Below, one piece after another: positions 22,758-31,525 of a stretch of DNA of 64,000 nucleotides. The DNA is from Pseudomonas guariconensis (GTDB taxonomy: Bacteria > Pseudomonadota > Gammaproteobacteria > Pseudomonadales > Pseudomonadaceae), in contig NZ_JAMYBK010000020.1 in the NCBI RefSeq assembly GCF_024127895.1, forward strand, positions 1 through 64,000. Direction: 5' to 3'. Each line of letters starts with the position of its first letter. Positions within the stretch are counted from its first letter, which is position 1. Under the pieces are notes generated by a model. It had not been told where the DNA came from. It made no database searches and saw only the letters and a program-made list of their open reading frames with translations. Made by a program: the position numbers and the translations under genes.

Positions 22758-23582
22758 ATGGCAATCGTTAAATGCAAACCGACTTCCCCTGGCCGCCGTT
22801 TCGTGGTCAAGGTGGTCAACCAGGAGCTGCACAAAGGCGCTCCTCACGCACCGCTGATCGAGAAGAAATCGAAGTCTGGTGGTCGTAACAACAATGGCCG
22901 CATCACCACTCGTCACGTTGGTGGTGGTCATAAGCAGCACTACCGTCTGGTCGACTTCCGTCGCAACGACAAGGATGGCATCCCAGCCACCGTCGAGCGT
23001 ATCGAATACGACCCGAACCGTACTGCTCACATCGCCCTGCTGTGCTACGCAGACGGCGAGCGTCGCTACATCATCGCGCCGAAGGGCGTGAGCGCTGGCG
23101 ACCAGCTGATCGCAGGCGCCCTGGCTCCAATCAAGCCGGGCAACTCCCTGCAGCTGCGCAACATCCCAGTAGGTAGCACCGTTCACGGCATCGAACTGAA
23201 GCCGGGTAAAGGTGCTCAAATCGCTCGTTCCGCTGGTGCTTCGGCTCAGCTGATCGCTCGCGAAGGCGTCTACGTGACTCTGCGTCTGCGCTCTGGTGAG
23301 ATGCGTAAAGTGCTGGCCGAGTGCCGTGCGACCCTGGGCGAAGTCTCGAACTCCGAGCACAGCCTGCGCTCGCTGGGTAAAGCTGGTGCCAAACGCTGGC
23401 GCGGCGTTCGCCCAACCGTTCGTGGCGTTGCCATGAACCCGGTTGACCACCCGCACGGTGGTGGTGAAGGTCGTACCTCCGGTGGTCGTCATCCGGTATC
23501 GCCATGGGGCTTCCCAACCAAGGGTGCGAAGACCCGTGGTAATAAGCGTACCGACAACATGATCGTCCGTCGTCGCAAGTAA
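22758..23582 (+). CDS. rplB: 50S ribosomal protein L2
   Basis: L2 is needed for subunit association and peptidyl-transferase activity. The 274-residue protein carries the conserved VAMNPVDHPHGGGEGRTSGG, whose histidine is essential in E. coli. It lies 14 bases after rplW. Confidence 0.98.
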   Translation: MAIVKCKPTSPGRRFVVKVVNQELHKGAPHAPLIEKKSKSGGRNNNGRITTRHVGGGHKQHYRLVDFRRNDKDGIPATVERIEYDPNRTAHIALLCYADGERRYIIAPKGVSAGDQLIAGALAPIKPGNSLQLRNIPVGSTVHGIELKPGKGAQIARSAGASAQLIAREGVYVTLRLRSGEMRKVLAECRATLGEVSNSEHSLRSLGKAGAKRWRGVRPTVRGVAMNPVDHPHGGGEGRTSGGRHPVSPWGFPTKGAKTRGNKRTDNMIVRRRK

Positions 23583-23598
23583 CTAGAGGGATACGACA

Positions 23599-23874
23599 GT
23601 GCCACGTTCTCTGAAAAAAGGTCCTTTTATCGATCTTCACCTTCTGAAGAAGATCGAAGTGGCGGTGGAGAAGAACGATCGCAAGCCAGTCAAAACCTGG
23701 TCGCGCCGTTCCATGATCCTGCCACAAATGGTCGGTCTGACCATCGCGGTACACAACGGTCGTCAGCATGTCCCCGTTCTCGTGAACGAAGACATGGTCG
23801 GCCACAAACTGGGCGAGTTCGCCGGTACCCGCACCTATCGCGGGCACGTGGCTGACAAGAAAGCCAAGCGTTAA
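23599..23874 (+). CDS. rpsS: 30S ribosomal protein S19
   Basis: S19 binds 16S rRNA in the 30S head together with S13. The GTG start at 23599 gives PRSLKKGPFIDLHLLKK after the initiator, and the protein ends RTYRGHVADKKAKR. Length is 91 residues, typical. AGAGGG at 23585-23590 is the ribosome-binding site. Confidence 0.97.
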   Translation: MPRSLKKGPFIDLHLLKKIEVAVEKNDRKPVKTWSRRSMILPQMVGLTIAVHNGRQHVPVLVNEDMVGHKLGEFAGTRTYRGHVADKKAKR

Positions 23875-23885
23875 GGGGTAAGGAA

Positions 23886-24218
23886 ATGGAAGTAGCCGCT
23901 AAGTTGTCGGGCGCTCGAATCTCCGCCCAGAAAGCCCGCTTGGTCGCCGACCAGATCCGCGGGAAGAAGGTGGGCGACGCGCTCAACCTGTTGGCCTTCA
24001 GCAGCAAAAAAGCCGCTGAAATCATGAAGAAAGTCCTCGAGTCGGCCGTTGCCAACGCCGAGCATAACGAAGGCGCAGACGTTGATGACCTGAAGGTCAG
24101 CACCGTTTTCGTCAACGAAGGGCGTTCGCTGAAGCGCATCATGCCGCGTGCCAAAGGCCGCGCTGATCGCATCGTCAAGCGGTCTTGCCATATCACTGTC
24201 AAGGTTGCGGACAAGTAA
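23886..24218 (+). CDS. rplV: 50S ribosomal protein L22
   Basis: L22 extends a beta-hairpin into the exit tunnel and is a site of macrolide resistance. The 110-residue product contains KVLESAVANAEHNEGADVD and RIMPRAKGRADRI. It starts 11 bases after rpsS. Confidence 0.98.
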   Translation: MEVAAKLSGARISAQKARLVADQIRGKKVGDALNLLAFSSKKAAEIMKKVLESAVANAEHNEGADVDDLKVSTVFVNEGRSLKRIMPRAKGRADRIVKRSCHITVKVADK

Positions 24219-24231
24219 CGGAGTCGATCAG

Positions 24232-24918
24232 ATGGGTCAGAAAGTACATCCCACTGGCATTCGCCTGGGAATCGTCAAGGAGCACACCTCCGTCTGGTAT
24301 GCAGACGGCGCTACTTACGCAGATTACCTGCTCAAGGATCTGAAAACGCGTGAGTACCTCCAGGACAAACTAAAAAGCGCGTCCGTAAGCCGTATCGATA
24401 TTCATCGTCCGGCTCAAACTGCACGCATCACCATCCACACCGCTCGTCCCGGTATCGTTATCGGCAAGAAAGGTGAGGACGTTGAGAAGCTGCGTCAGGA
24501 CCTGACCAAGCAGATGGGTGTGCCTGTGCACATCAACATCGAAGAGATCCGCAAGCCGGAACTCGACGCCATGCTGGTTGCCCAGAGCGTAGCCCAGCAG
24601 CTGGAGCGCCGCGTAATGTTCCGTCGCGCCATGAAGCGCGCCGTGCAGAACGCCATGCGTATTGGTGCCAAGGGCATCAAGATCCAGGTGAGCGGTCGTC
24701 TCGGCGGTGCCGAGATTGCACGTACTGAATGGTATCGCGAAGGTCGTGTGCCACTGCACACCCTGCGTGCCGATATCGACTATGCCACCTACGAAGCCCA
24801 CACCACCTACGGTGTGATCGGTGTCAAGGTTTGGATCTTCAAAGGCGAAGTTATTGGTGGTCGCCAGGAAGAGCTGAAGCCTCAAGCACCAGCGCCTCGT
24901 AAAAAAGCTGCTAAGTAA
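24232..24918 (+). CDS. rpsC: 30S ribosomal protein S3
   Basis: S3 lies at the mRNA entry channel and contributes helicase activity. The ATG at 24232 gives MGQKVHPTGIRLGIVKEH, 228 residues. The KH-domain motif VIGKKGEDVEKLR is around residues 62-75. The upstream extension of the frame lies in rplV and is not real. Confidence 0.98.
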   Translation: MGQKVHPTGIRLGIVKEHTSVWYADGATYADYLLKDLKTREYLQDKLKSASVSRIDIHRPAQTARITIHTARPGIVIGKKGEDVEKLRQDLTKQMGVPVHINIEEIRKPELDAMLVAQSVAQQLERRVMFRRAMKRAVQNAMRIGAKGIKIQVSGRLGGAEIARTEWYREGRVPLHTLRADIDYATYEAHTTYGVIGVKVWIFKGEVIGGRQEELKPQAPAPRKKAAK

Positions 24919-24930
24919 GGGGTACGCCAA

Positions 24931-25344
24931 ATGTTGCAACCAAAGCGTACAAAATTCCGCAAGCAGATGACCGGCCACAACCGTGGTCTGGCCCTGCGCG
25001 GTAGCAAGGTCAGCTTCGGCGAATTCGCCCTGAAAGCTGTATCCCGCGGTCGTCTCACCGCCCGCCAGATCGAGTCGGCACGTCGTGCCCTGACCCGTCA
25101 CGTAAAACGTGGCGGCAAGATCTGGATCCGTGTATTCCCGGACAAGCCGGTTACCAAGAAGCCTCTCGAAGTGCGTATGGGTAAAGGTAAAGGTTCCGTG
25201 GAGTACTGGGTTGCCCAGATCCAGCCAGGCAAGGTCCTGTACGAGATCGAGGGTGTTTCTGAAGAGCTGGCGCGCGAGGCTTTCGCCCTGGCTGCTGCAA
25301 AGCTGCCTCTCGCCACCTCCTTTGTTAAGCGGACGGTGATGTGA
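24931..25344 (+). CDS. rplP: 50S ribosomal protein L16
   Basis: L16 helps position A-site tRNA. The 137-residue product starts [19 protein letters not shown] and contains [17 protein letters not shown]. Its TGA shares one base with the rpmC ATG. Confidence 0.98.
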
Positions 25345-25535
25345 TGAAAGCGAATGAACTTCGTGAAAAATCGGCACAGCAACTGAATGAGCAACTGCTC
25401 GGCTTGCTGCGCGACCAGTTCAATCTGCGCATGCAGAAGGCAACTGGCCAGTTGGGGCAGTCGCACCTGCTCTCGCAAGTTAAGCGTGACATCGCTCGCG
25501 TGAAAACTGTGCTCAACCAGCAGGCAGGTAAGTGA
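25344..25535 (+). CDS. rpmC: 50S ribosomal protein L29
   Basis: A small tunnel-exit protein of two helices. The 63-residue product [19 protein letters not shown] fits the family. The ATG at 25344 overlaps the rplP stop (TGATG); a GTG one codon earlier is less likely. Confidence 0.96.
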
Positions 25536-25537
25536 TC

Positions 25538-25804
25538 ATGGCTGAAGCTGAAAAAACCGTCCGTACGCTGACTGGCCGTGTCGTCAGCGACAAAATGGAC
25601 AAGACCATCACCGTTCTGATCGAGCGTCGCGTCAAGCACCCGATCTACGGTAAATACGTTAAGCGTTCGACTAAGCTGCACGCGCACGACGAAAACAACC
25701 AGTGCCACATCGGCGACAAGGTTTCCATCCGTGAAACCCGTCCGCTGGCCAAGACCAAGTCCTGGGCCCTGGTTGAAGTTCTCGAACGCGCTGTTGAAGT
25801 CTAA
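25538..25804 (+). CDS. rpsQ: 30S ribosomal protein S17
   Basis: An early 16S rRNA-binding protein of the 30S body. The ATG at 25538 gives MAEAEKTVRTLTGRVVSDKM, 88 residues. The frame opens two codons earlier at a GTG that overlaps rpmC, but the ATG fits the family. Confidence 0.96.
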   Translation: MAEAEKTVRTLTGRVVSDKMDKTITVLIERRVKHPIYGKYVKRSTKLHAHDENNQCHIGDKVSIRETRPLAKTKSWALVEVLERAVEV

Positions 25805-25827
25805 GGGCGAAGGGTCGGAGATATTTT

Positions 25828-26196
25828 ATGATTCAGACTCAATCCATGCTCGATGTGGCCGATAACAGCGGCGCTCGTCGCGTCATGTGCATCAAGGTGC
25901 TCGGCGGTTCCCACCGCCGTTACGCCGGCATCGGTGACATCATCAAGGTGACCGTGAAGGAAGCGATTCCGCGCGGCAAGGTCAAGAAAGGCCAGGTGAT
26001 GACCGCTGTCGTCGTCCGCACCAAGCACGGTGTTCGCCGCGCTGACGGTTCCATCATTCGTTTCGACGGCAACGCTGCTGTTCTGCTGAACAACAAGCAA
26101 GAGCCGATCGGCACTCGCATCTTCGGGCCAGTGACCCGTGAGCTTCGTTCCGAGAAGTTCATGAAGATCGTCTCGCTCGCCCCTGAAGTGCTGTAA
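25828..26196 (+). CDS. rplN: 50S ribosomal protein L14
   Basis: L14 lies at the subunit interface and is the target of the silencing factor RsfS. The 122-residue product begins MIQTQSMLDVADNSGARRVM. It is conventionally the first gene of the spc operon, but only 23 bases separate it from rpsQ and no promoter is visible there, so it is probably read from the S10 promoter too. Confidence 0.98.
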   Translation: MIQTQSMLDVADNSGARRVMCIKVLGGSHRRYAGIGDIIKVTVKEAIPRGKVKKGQVMTAVVVRTKHGVRRADGSIIRFDGNAAVLLNNKQEPIGTRIFGPVTRELRSEKFMKIVSLAPEVL

Positions 26197-26207
26197 GGAG
26201 ATCCGAC

Positions 26208-26522
26208 ATGCAAAAGATTCGTCGTGACGACGAGATCATCGTGATCGCCGGCAAAGACAAGGGCAAGCGCGGTAAGGTGCTGAAGGTCCTCGCTGACGAC
26301 CGTCTGGTCGTTGGCGGTGTCAACCTGGTCAAGCGTCATACCAAGCCTAACCCGATGGCAGGCGTCCAGGGCGGTATCGTCGAGAAAGAAGCGCCTCTGC
26401 ACGCTTCCAACGTTGCCATCTTCAACAGTGAAACCAACAAGGCTGACCGCGTTGGCTTCAAAGTCGAAGACGGCAAGAAAATTCGTGTCTTCAAGTCGAC
26501 CCAGAAAGCGGTTGATGCTTGA
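26208..26522 (+). CDS. rplX: 50S ribosomal protein L24
   Basis: L24 is a 50S assembly initiator with a KOW motif (DEIIVIAGKDKGKRGKVLKV, residues about 7-26). Length 104 residues. TAAGGAG at 26195-26201 is a strong ribosome-binding site. Confidence 0.98.
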   Translation: MQKIRRDDEIIVIAGKDKGKRGKVLKVLADDRLVVGGVNLVKRHTKPNPMAGVQGGIVEKEAPLHASNVAIFNSETNKADRVGFKVEDGKKIRVFKSTQKAVDA

Positions 26523-26542
26523 ACACTGCTAGGTAGAAGACA

Positions 26543-27082
26543 ATGGCACGACTGAAAGAGATTTACCGGAACGAAATCGCTCCCAAGCTTAAGGAAGAAC
26601 TTAAGCTCGCGAACGTGATGGAAGTTCCGCGCGTTACCAAGATCACCCTGAACATGGGTCTGGGCGAAGCGATCGGTGACAAGAAAGTCATCGAGAACGC
26701 TGTTGCCGACCTGGAAAAGATCACCGGTCAGAAGCCGGTCGTGACTTTCGCTCGCAAGTCCATTGCGGGTTTCAAGGTTCGTGAAGGTTGGCCGATCGGC
26801 GTCAAGGTAACCCTGCGCCGCGACCGTATGTACGAATTCCTGGATCGTCTGCTGTCGATCTCCCTGCCTCGGGTCCGCGACTTCCGCGGCCTGAATGCCA
26901 AGTCCTTCGATGGTCGTGGCAACTACAGCATGGGTGTGAAAGAGCAGATCATCTTCCCGGAAATCGACTACGACAAGATCGATGCTCTGCGCGGTCTGGA
27001 CATCACCCTGACCACCACTGCTCGTACGGATGAAGAAGGCCGCGCCCTGCTGCGTGCTTTCAAATTCCCGTTCCGCAACTGA
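26543..27082 (+). CDS. rplE: 50S ribosomal protein L5
   Basis: L5 binds 5S rRNA and contacts P-site tRNA. The 179-residue product contains VMEVPRVTKITLNMGLGEA and NYSMGVKEQIIFPEIDYDKI. In E. coli, S8 represses the spc operon by binding near the start of this gene. Confidence 0.98.
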   Translation: MARLKEIYRNEIAPKLKEELKLANVMEVPRVTKITLNMGLGEAIGDKKVIENAVADLEKITGQKPVVTFARKSIAGFKVREGWPIGVKVTLRRDRMYEFLDRLLSISLPRVRDFRGLNAKSFDGRGNYSMGVKEQIIFPEIDYDKIDALRGLDITLTTTARTDEEGRALLRAFKFPFRN

Positions 27083-27095
27083 TTGGAGTAGGAAA

Positions 27096-27401
27096 ATGGC
27101 CAAGAAGAGCATGAAAAACCGCGAGCTGAAGCGTCAGCTCACGGTAGCCAAGTACGCCAAGAAGCGTGCCGAGCTGAAAGCGATCATCGTCAACCAGGAC
27201 GTCTCCCCCGAGGAGCGTTTCGCCGCCGTAGTCGCCCTGCAGAAGCAGCCGCGTGACGCCAGCGCCTCGCGCCTGCGCAACCGCTGCCGCCTGACCGGTC
27301 GTCCGCACGGTGTCTACCGTAAGTTCGGCCTGGGCCGTAACATGCTGCGCCAGGCTGCAATGCGCGGTGATGTTCCAGGTCTGGTCAAGGCCAGCTGGTA
27401 A
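27096..27401 (+). CDS. rpsN: 30S ribosomal protein S14 (zinc-independent form)
   Basis: S14 completes the 30S head. The 101-residue product MAKKSMKNRELKR is the long form, which lacks the CxxC zinc ribbon; only one Cys is visible (NRCRLTGRPHGVYRKFG). GGAGTAGG at 27085 precedes the ATG. A 209-base gap with terminators and a promoter follows, which is unusual inside the spc gene order. Confidence 0.97.
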   Translation: MAKKSMKNRELKRQLTVAKYAKKRAELKAIIVNQDVSPEERFAAVVALQKQPRDASASRLRNRCRLTGRPHGVYRKFGLGRNMLRQAAMRGDVPGLVKASW

Positions 27402-27461
27402 TCGCGGTTGGTGTGATCCCGGCGCAAGGGGAGCAATCTTCCGACCGCCGGTGACCTCGCA

Positions 27462-27494
27462 ACGAAACAAGCCCCTATATGGGGCTTGTTTCGT
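27462..27494 (+). terminator. Terminator-like hairpin after rpsN
   Basis: A perfect 14-bp stem (27462-27475 with 27481-27494) with a TATAT loop. Only TTCTG follows, so it may be a partial terminator or an RNA-stability element that protects the upstream mRNA. Confidence 0.65.
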
Positions 27495-27514
27495 TTCTGT
27501 CTTGTGTCTAGAAT
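27486..27514 (+). promoter_or_regulatory. Candidate internal promoter before rpsH
   Basis: TTGTTT at 27486-27491 and TAGAAT at 27509-27514 are 17 bases apart. The -35 lies within the right arm of the preceding hairpin. It would provide independent expression of rpsH and the downstream spc genes. Confidence 0.5.
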
Positions 27515-27516
27515 GA

Positions 27517-27542
27517 CCGGCTCACCTGAGCCCGGGTTTTTT
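27517..27542 (+). terminator. Terminator overlapping the start of the rpsH leader
   Basis: A stem of 6-8 bp (27519-27524 with 27527-27532, extendable by two pairs around a bulged C) is followed by six Ts at 27537-27542. RNA begun at the candidate promoter 27486-27514 would start inside the stem, so only read-through RNA from rpsN could fold it. Confidence 0.55.
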
Positions 27543-27610
27543 GCCCTGCCTGCTCGGGTGGTTGTGATAGCCGCAAGGCTAATATTTCTTGTATCAGGAG
27601 CATCTAGCCC

Positions 27611-28003
27611 ATGAGTATGCAGGACCCGTTAGCGGACATGCTAACTCGCATCCGTAATGCCCAGATGGCTGAAAAGTCCGTCGTAAGCATGCCTTCCTCG
27701 AACCTGAAGGTAGCGGTAGCCAAAGTTCTGAAAGACGAAGGTTACATCGCTGGCTACCAGGTCAGCAGCGAAGTCAAACCCTCCCTGTCGATCGAGCTGA
27801 AGTACTTCGAAGGCCGTCCGGTCATCGAGGAACTGAAGCGCGCCAGCCGTCCAGGCCTGCGCCAGTACAAGTCCGTTGCAGACCTGCCGAAAGTTCGTGG
27901 CGGCCTGGGCGTGTCCATCGTCTCCACCAACAAGGGTGTGATGACTGATCGTGCTGCGCGTGCTGCCGGTGTTGGCGGCGAAGTTCTCTGCACAGTGTTC
28001 TAA
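27611..28003 (+). CDS. rpsH: 30S ribosomal protein S8
   Basis: A central 16S rRNA-binding protein and, in E. coli, the translational repressor of the spc operon. The 130-residue product begins MSMQDPLADMLTRIRNAQ and contains the C-terminal SxxGV-type GGLGVSIVSTNKGVMTD. It is separated from rpsN by a 209-base regulatory gap. Confidence 0.98.
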   Translation: MSMQDPLADMLTRIRNAQMAEKSVVSMPSSNLKVAVAKVLKDEGYIAGYQVSSEVKPSLSIELKYFEGRPVIEELKRASRPGLRQYKSVADLPKVRGGLGVSIVSTNKGVMTDRAARAAGVGGEVLCTVF

Positions 28004-28015
28004 GGGGGGATAAGC

Positions 28016-28549
28016 ATGTCTCGCGTCGCTAAGAACCCCGTTAAGCTGCCAGCAGGCGTCGAAATCAAATTCGCCGGCCAGCAGCTTTCGGTGAAGGGTG
28101 CCAAGGGCACTCTCGAACTGAACGTTCACTCGTCTGTTGAAGTTATCGAAGAGTCTGGCGAGCTGCGTTTCGCTGCTCGCAATGGTGACCAGCAAGCTCG
28201 CGCCATGGCCGGTACCACCCGTGCCCTGGTCAACAACATGGTCCAGGGCGTAAGCCAAGGCTTCGAGCGCAAGCTCCAGCTGGTCGGTGTTGGTTACAAG
28301 GCGCAGGCCAAGGGCAATGTCCTGAACCTGGCTCTGGGCTTCTCGCACCCCGTGGACTACGAACTGCCAGCCGGCATCACCGCTGAAACCCCCAGCCAGA
28401 CCGACATCCTGATCAAGGGTATCGACAAGCAGCTGGTTGGTCAGGTGGCCGCTGAAATCCGCGACTTCCGTCCGCCAGAGCCTTACAAAGGCAAGGGTGT
28501 GCGTTACGCGGACGAAGTAGTCCGTCGTAAAGAAGCCAAGAAGAAGTAG
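28016..28549 (+). CDS. rplF: 50S ribosomal protein L6
   Basis: L6 binds near the sarcin-ricin loop. The 177-residue product ends with the family signature PEPYKGKGVRYADEVVRRKE. It starts 12 bases after rpsH, preceded by AAGGGGG. Confidence 0.98.
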   Translation: MSRVAKNPVKLPAGVEIKFAGQQLSVKGAKGTLELNVHSSVEVIEESGELRFAARNGDQQARAMAGTTRALVNNMVQGVSQGFERKLQLVGVGYKAQAKGNVLNLALGFSHPVDYELPAGITAETPSQTDILIKGIDKQLVGQVAAEIRDFRPPEPYKGKGVRYADEVVRRKEAKKK

Positions 28550-28559
28550 GGCCTAGCAA

Positions 28560-28910
28560 ATGACCGACAAAAAAGTTACTCGACTGCGTCGCGCTCGCAA
28601 AGCACGCCTGAAGATGCACGAACTCGAAGTCGTGCGTCTGTGCGTGTTCCGCTCCTCGCAGCACATCTACGCCCAGGTCATTTCGGCCGACGGCAGCAAG
28701 GTTCTGGCAAGCGCCTCTACCTTGGACAAAGAACTGCGTGATGGCGCCACCGGCAACATCGACGCGGCCACTAAGGTTGGCAAGCTGGTAGCTGAGCGCG
28801 CGAAAGCCGCCGGCATCTCTCAAGTTGCTTTCGACCGTTCTGGCTTCAAGTACCACGGCCGCGTCAAGGCGCTGGCCGATGCTGCTCGTGAAGGCGGGCT
28901 GGAGTTCTAA
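28560..28910 (+). CDS. rplR: 50S ribosomal protein L18
   Basis: L18 binds 5S rRNA and brings it into the central protuberance. The 116-residue product has an Arg/Lys-rich N-terminus (TRLRRARKARLKMHE) and ends KYHGRVKALADAAREGGLEF. Confidence 0.98.
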   Translation: MTDKKVTRLRRARKARLKMHELEVVRLCVFRSSQHIYAQVISADGSKVLASASTLDKELRDGATGNIDAATKVGKLVAERAKAAGISQVAFDRSGFKYHGRVKALADAAREGGLEF

Positions 28911-28913
28911 GTT

Positions 28914-29414
28914 ATGGCAAATAACGACCAAAAGCGCGACGAAGGCTACATCGAGAAGCTGGTTCAAGTTAACCGCGTTGCAAAAACCGTCAAAGGCGGC
29001 CGTATCTTCACCTTCACCGCGTTGACCGTGGTAGGTGATGGCAAGGGCCGTGTCGGCTTCGGCCGTGGCAAGTCGCGCGAAGTACCTGCCGCGATCCAGA
29101 AAGCCATGGAAGCTGCCCGTCGCAACATGATCCAGGTCGACCTGAAGGGCACCACCCTGCAGTACGCCACCAAGGCCGCCCATGGCGCCTCGAAGGTCTA
29201 CATGCAGCCTGCCTCCGAAGGTACCGGTATCATCGCCGGCGGCGCAATGCGTGCTGTCCTGGAAGTTGCTGGCGTCCAGAACGTCCTGGCCAAGTGCTAC
29301 GGTTCGACCAACCCAGTGAACGTGGTCTATGCCACCTTCAAGGGTCTGAAAGCCATGCAATCTCCTGAGTCCATTGCTGCCAAGCGCGGCAAGAGCGTTG
29401 AGGAGATCATCTGA
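28914..29414 (+). CDS. rpsE: 30S ribosomal protein S5
   Basis: S5 affects decoding accuracy and is the site of spectinomycin resistance changes. The 166-residue product contains KTVKGGRIFTFTALTVVGDG and VGFGRGKSREVPAAIQKAME. The spectinomycin loop looks wild type. It starts 3 bases after rplR. Confidence 0.98.
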   Translation: MANNDQKRDEGYIEKLVQVNRVAKTVKGGRIFTFTALTVVGDGKGRVGFGRGKSREVPAAIQKAMEAARRNMIQVDLKGTTLQYATKAAHGASKVYMQPASEGTGIIAGGAMRAVLEVAGVQNVLAKCYGSTNPVNVVYATFKGLKAMQSPESIAAKRGKSVEEII

Positions 29415-29416
29415 TC

Positions 29417-29593
29417 ATGGCAACCGTAAAAGTAACGCTGATCAAAAGCACCGCCGGCCGCCTGCCCAACCACAAGCTGTGCGTTAAGGGCCTGGGTCTG
29501 CGCCGCATCGGTCACACTGTAGAAGTCCAGGATACTCCCGAGAACCGCGGGATGATCAACAAGGCTTACTACATGCTGCGCGTCGAGGGTTAA
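29417..29593 (+). CDS. rpmD: 50S ribosomal protein L30
   Basis: The frame from the ATG at 29417 encodes 58 residues beginning MATVKVTLIKSTAGRLPNHK and ending MINKAYYMLRVEG. It fills the gap between rpsE (2 bases away) and rplO (3 bases away), the standard spc position for L30. Confidence 0.96.
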   Translation: MATVKVTLIKSTAGRLPNHKLCVKGLGLRRIGHTVEVQDTPENRGMINKAYYMLRVEG

Positions 29594-29596
29594 TCG

Positions 29597-30031
29597 ATGA
29601 AACTCAATGATCTGAGTCCAGCGCCGGGTTCCCGTCGCGAGAAGCATCGTCCGGGTCGTGGTATCGGTAGCGGTTTGGGCAAGACCGGTGGCCGCGGCCA
29701 CAAGGGTCAGACCTCCCGTTCCGGTGGTTCGATCGCTCCGGGCTTCGAAGGCGGTCAACAGCCGCTGCACCGTCGCCTGCCGAAGTTCGGCTTCGTTTCC
29801 CTGAAAGCCATGGACCGCGCCGAAGTGCGTCTGTCCGAGCTGGCCAAGGTGGAAGGCGACGTGATTTCCGTGCAATCCCTGAAGGATGCCAACGTGATCG
29901 GCCAGAACGTACAGCGTGTGAAAATCATGCTGTCGGGCGAAGTCACTCGTGCAGTCACCATCAAGGGTATCGCAGCCACCAAGGGTGCGCGTGCGGCTAT
30001 CGAAGCAGCTGGCGGCAAGTTCGAGGAATAA
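29597..30031 (+). CDS. rplO: 50S ribosomal protein L15
   Basis: L15 is a late-assembly 50S protein with a glycine/arginine-rich extension (RPGRGIGSGLGKTGGRGHKG, residues about 20-39). Length 144 residues. Its TAA abuts the secY ATG directly. Confidence 0.98.
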   Translation: MKLNDLSPAPGSRREKHRPGRGIGSGLGKTGGRGHKGQTSRSGGSIAPGFEGGQQPLHRRLPKFGFVSLKAMDRAEVRLSELAKVEGDVISVQSLKDANVIGQNVQRVKIMLSGEVTRAVTIKGIAATKGARAAIEAAGGKFEE

Positions 30032-31363
30032 ATGGCTAAGCAAGGTGCTCTCTCTTCGCTCGGTAAGGGCGGGATGTCGGAACTCTGGGCTCGTCTGCGC
30101 TTCCTGTTCATGGCGATCATCGTCTATCGGATAGGTGCGCATATCCCGGTGCCCGGCATCAACCCGGACCGTCTGGCGGATCTGTTTCGACAGAATGAGG
30201 GGACCATTCTTAGCTTGTTCAACATGTTTTCCGGTGGCGCGCTGGAGCGCATGAGCATTTTCGCACTGGGGATCATGCCGTACATCTCGGCGTCGATCAT
30301 CATGCAGCTCATGACCGCGGTCAGCCCGCAACTGGAGCAGTTGAAGAAGGAAGGTGAAGCTGGCCGTCGCAAGATCAGCCAGTACACCCGCTACGGCACC
30401 GTTATCCTGGCGCTGGTCCAGGCCATTGGCATGTCCATTGGCCTGGCCAACCAGGGCGTGGCGTTTTCTGCGGGCCTGGGCTTCCATGTGGTCGCCGTCT
30501 CCACGTTCGTGGCGGGCGCGATGTTCATGATGTGGCTGGGCGAGCAGATCACCGAGCGCGGTGTGGGCAACGGTATCTCGATGTTGATCTTCGCGGGTAT
30601 CGTTGCCGGTCTTCCGAGAGCAATCGGGCAGTCTTTCGAGTCTGCACGCACAGGCGATATCAACATTTTCGCCCTGGTCGCTATCGGTTTGCTGGCAGTA
30701 GCGATTATCGGCTTCGTGGTGTTCATCGAGCGTGGTCAGCGTCGTATCGCCGTTCATTACGCCAAGCGTCAGCAGGGCCGCAAGGTCTTCGCTGCGCAGA
30801 CCAGCCACTTGCCGCTCAAGGTGAACATGGCAGGGGTCATCCCGGCCATTTTCGCCAGCAGCATTCTGCTGTTTCCGGCTTCGCTGGGTGCCTGGTTCGG
30901 TCAGTCCGAAGGTATGGGCTGGCTGCAGGACATCTCGCAGTCGATCGCTCCTGGTCAGCCGTTGAACATTCTGCTGTTTAGTGCAGGGATCATTTTCTTC
31001 TGCTTCTTCTACACGGCGCTGATGTTCAATCCGAAAGACGTAGCGGAAAACCTGAAGAAGTCCGGTGCCTTTATTCCGGGTATCCGTCCTGGTGAGCAGT
31101 CGGCGCGCTACATTGATGGCGTTCTGACCCGTCTGACCATGTTCGGTGCTCTTTACATGACGGCCGTGTGCCTCCTGCCCCAGTTCCTGGTGGTGGCGGC
31201 AAACGTTCCGTTCTACCTTGGCGGGACCTCGTTGCTGATTGTGGTAGTGGTTGTGATGGACTTCATGTCCCAAGTACAATCGCACCTCGTTTCGCACCAG
31301 TACGAATCCCTGATGAAGAAAGCCAACCTGAAAGGCTACGGCGGCAGCGGTCTGCTGCGCTGA
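30032..31363 (+). CDS. secY: Preprotein translocase subunit SecY
   Basis: SecY is the protein-conducting channel of SecYEG. The 443-residue protein has about ten membrane segments, starting at residues 22-40, with the plug region near ERMSIFALGIMPYISASI. The cytoplasmic loop IERGQRRIAVHYAKRQQGRK is the SecA/ribosome contact. It begins immediately after rplO. Confidence 0.98.
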   Translation: MAKQGALSSLGKGGMSELWARLRFLFMAIIVYRIGAHIPVPGINPDRLADLFRQNEGTILSLFNMFSGGALERMSIFALGIMPYISASIIMQLMTAVSPQLEQLKKEGEAGRRKISQYTRYGTVILALVQAIGMSIGLANQGVAFSAGLGFHVVAVSTFVAGAMFMMWLGEQITERGVGNGISMLIFAGIVAGLPRAIGQSFESARTGDINIFALVAIGLLAVAIIGFVVFIERGQRRIAVHYAKRQQGRKVFAAQTSHLPLKVNMAGVIPAIFASSILLFPASLGAWFGQSEGMGWLQDISQSIAPGQPLNILLFSAGIIFFCFFYTALMFNPKDVAENLKKSGAFIPGIRPGEQSARYIDGVLTRLTMFGALYMTAVCLLPQFLVVAANVPFYLGGTSLLIVVVVVMDFMSQVQSHLVSHQYESLMKKANLKGYGGSGLLR

Positions 31364-31391
31364 TAGGCCCCTAAGGTTCGAGGAGTCGGTA

Positions 31392-31508
31392 ATGAAAGTT
31401 CGTGCATCGGTGAAAAAGCTGTGCCGTAACTGCAAGATTATTCGCCGCGAAGGTATCGTGCGAGTGATTTGCAGCGCGGAACCGCGTCACAAGCAGCGCC
31501 AAGGCTGA
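31392..31508 (+). CDS. rpmJ: 50S ribosomal protein L36 (zinc-binding form)
   Basis: A 38-residue product starting MKVRASVKKLCRNCK and ending CSAEPRHKQRQG. The CRNC, later Cys and His form the zinc-ribbon, marking the C+ paralogue. GAGG at 31380-31383 is a ribosome-binding site. It follows secY by 28 bases, the normal gammaproteobacterial order. Confidence 0.96.
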   Translation: MKVRASVKKLCRNCKIIRREGIVRVICSAEPRHKQRQG

Positions 31509-31525
31509 GTGTGATTCGCGCTTCA

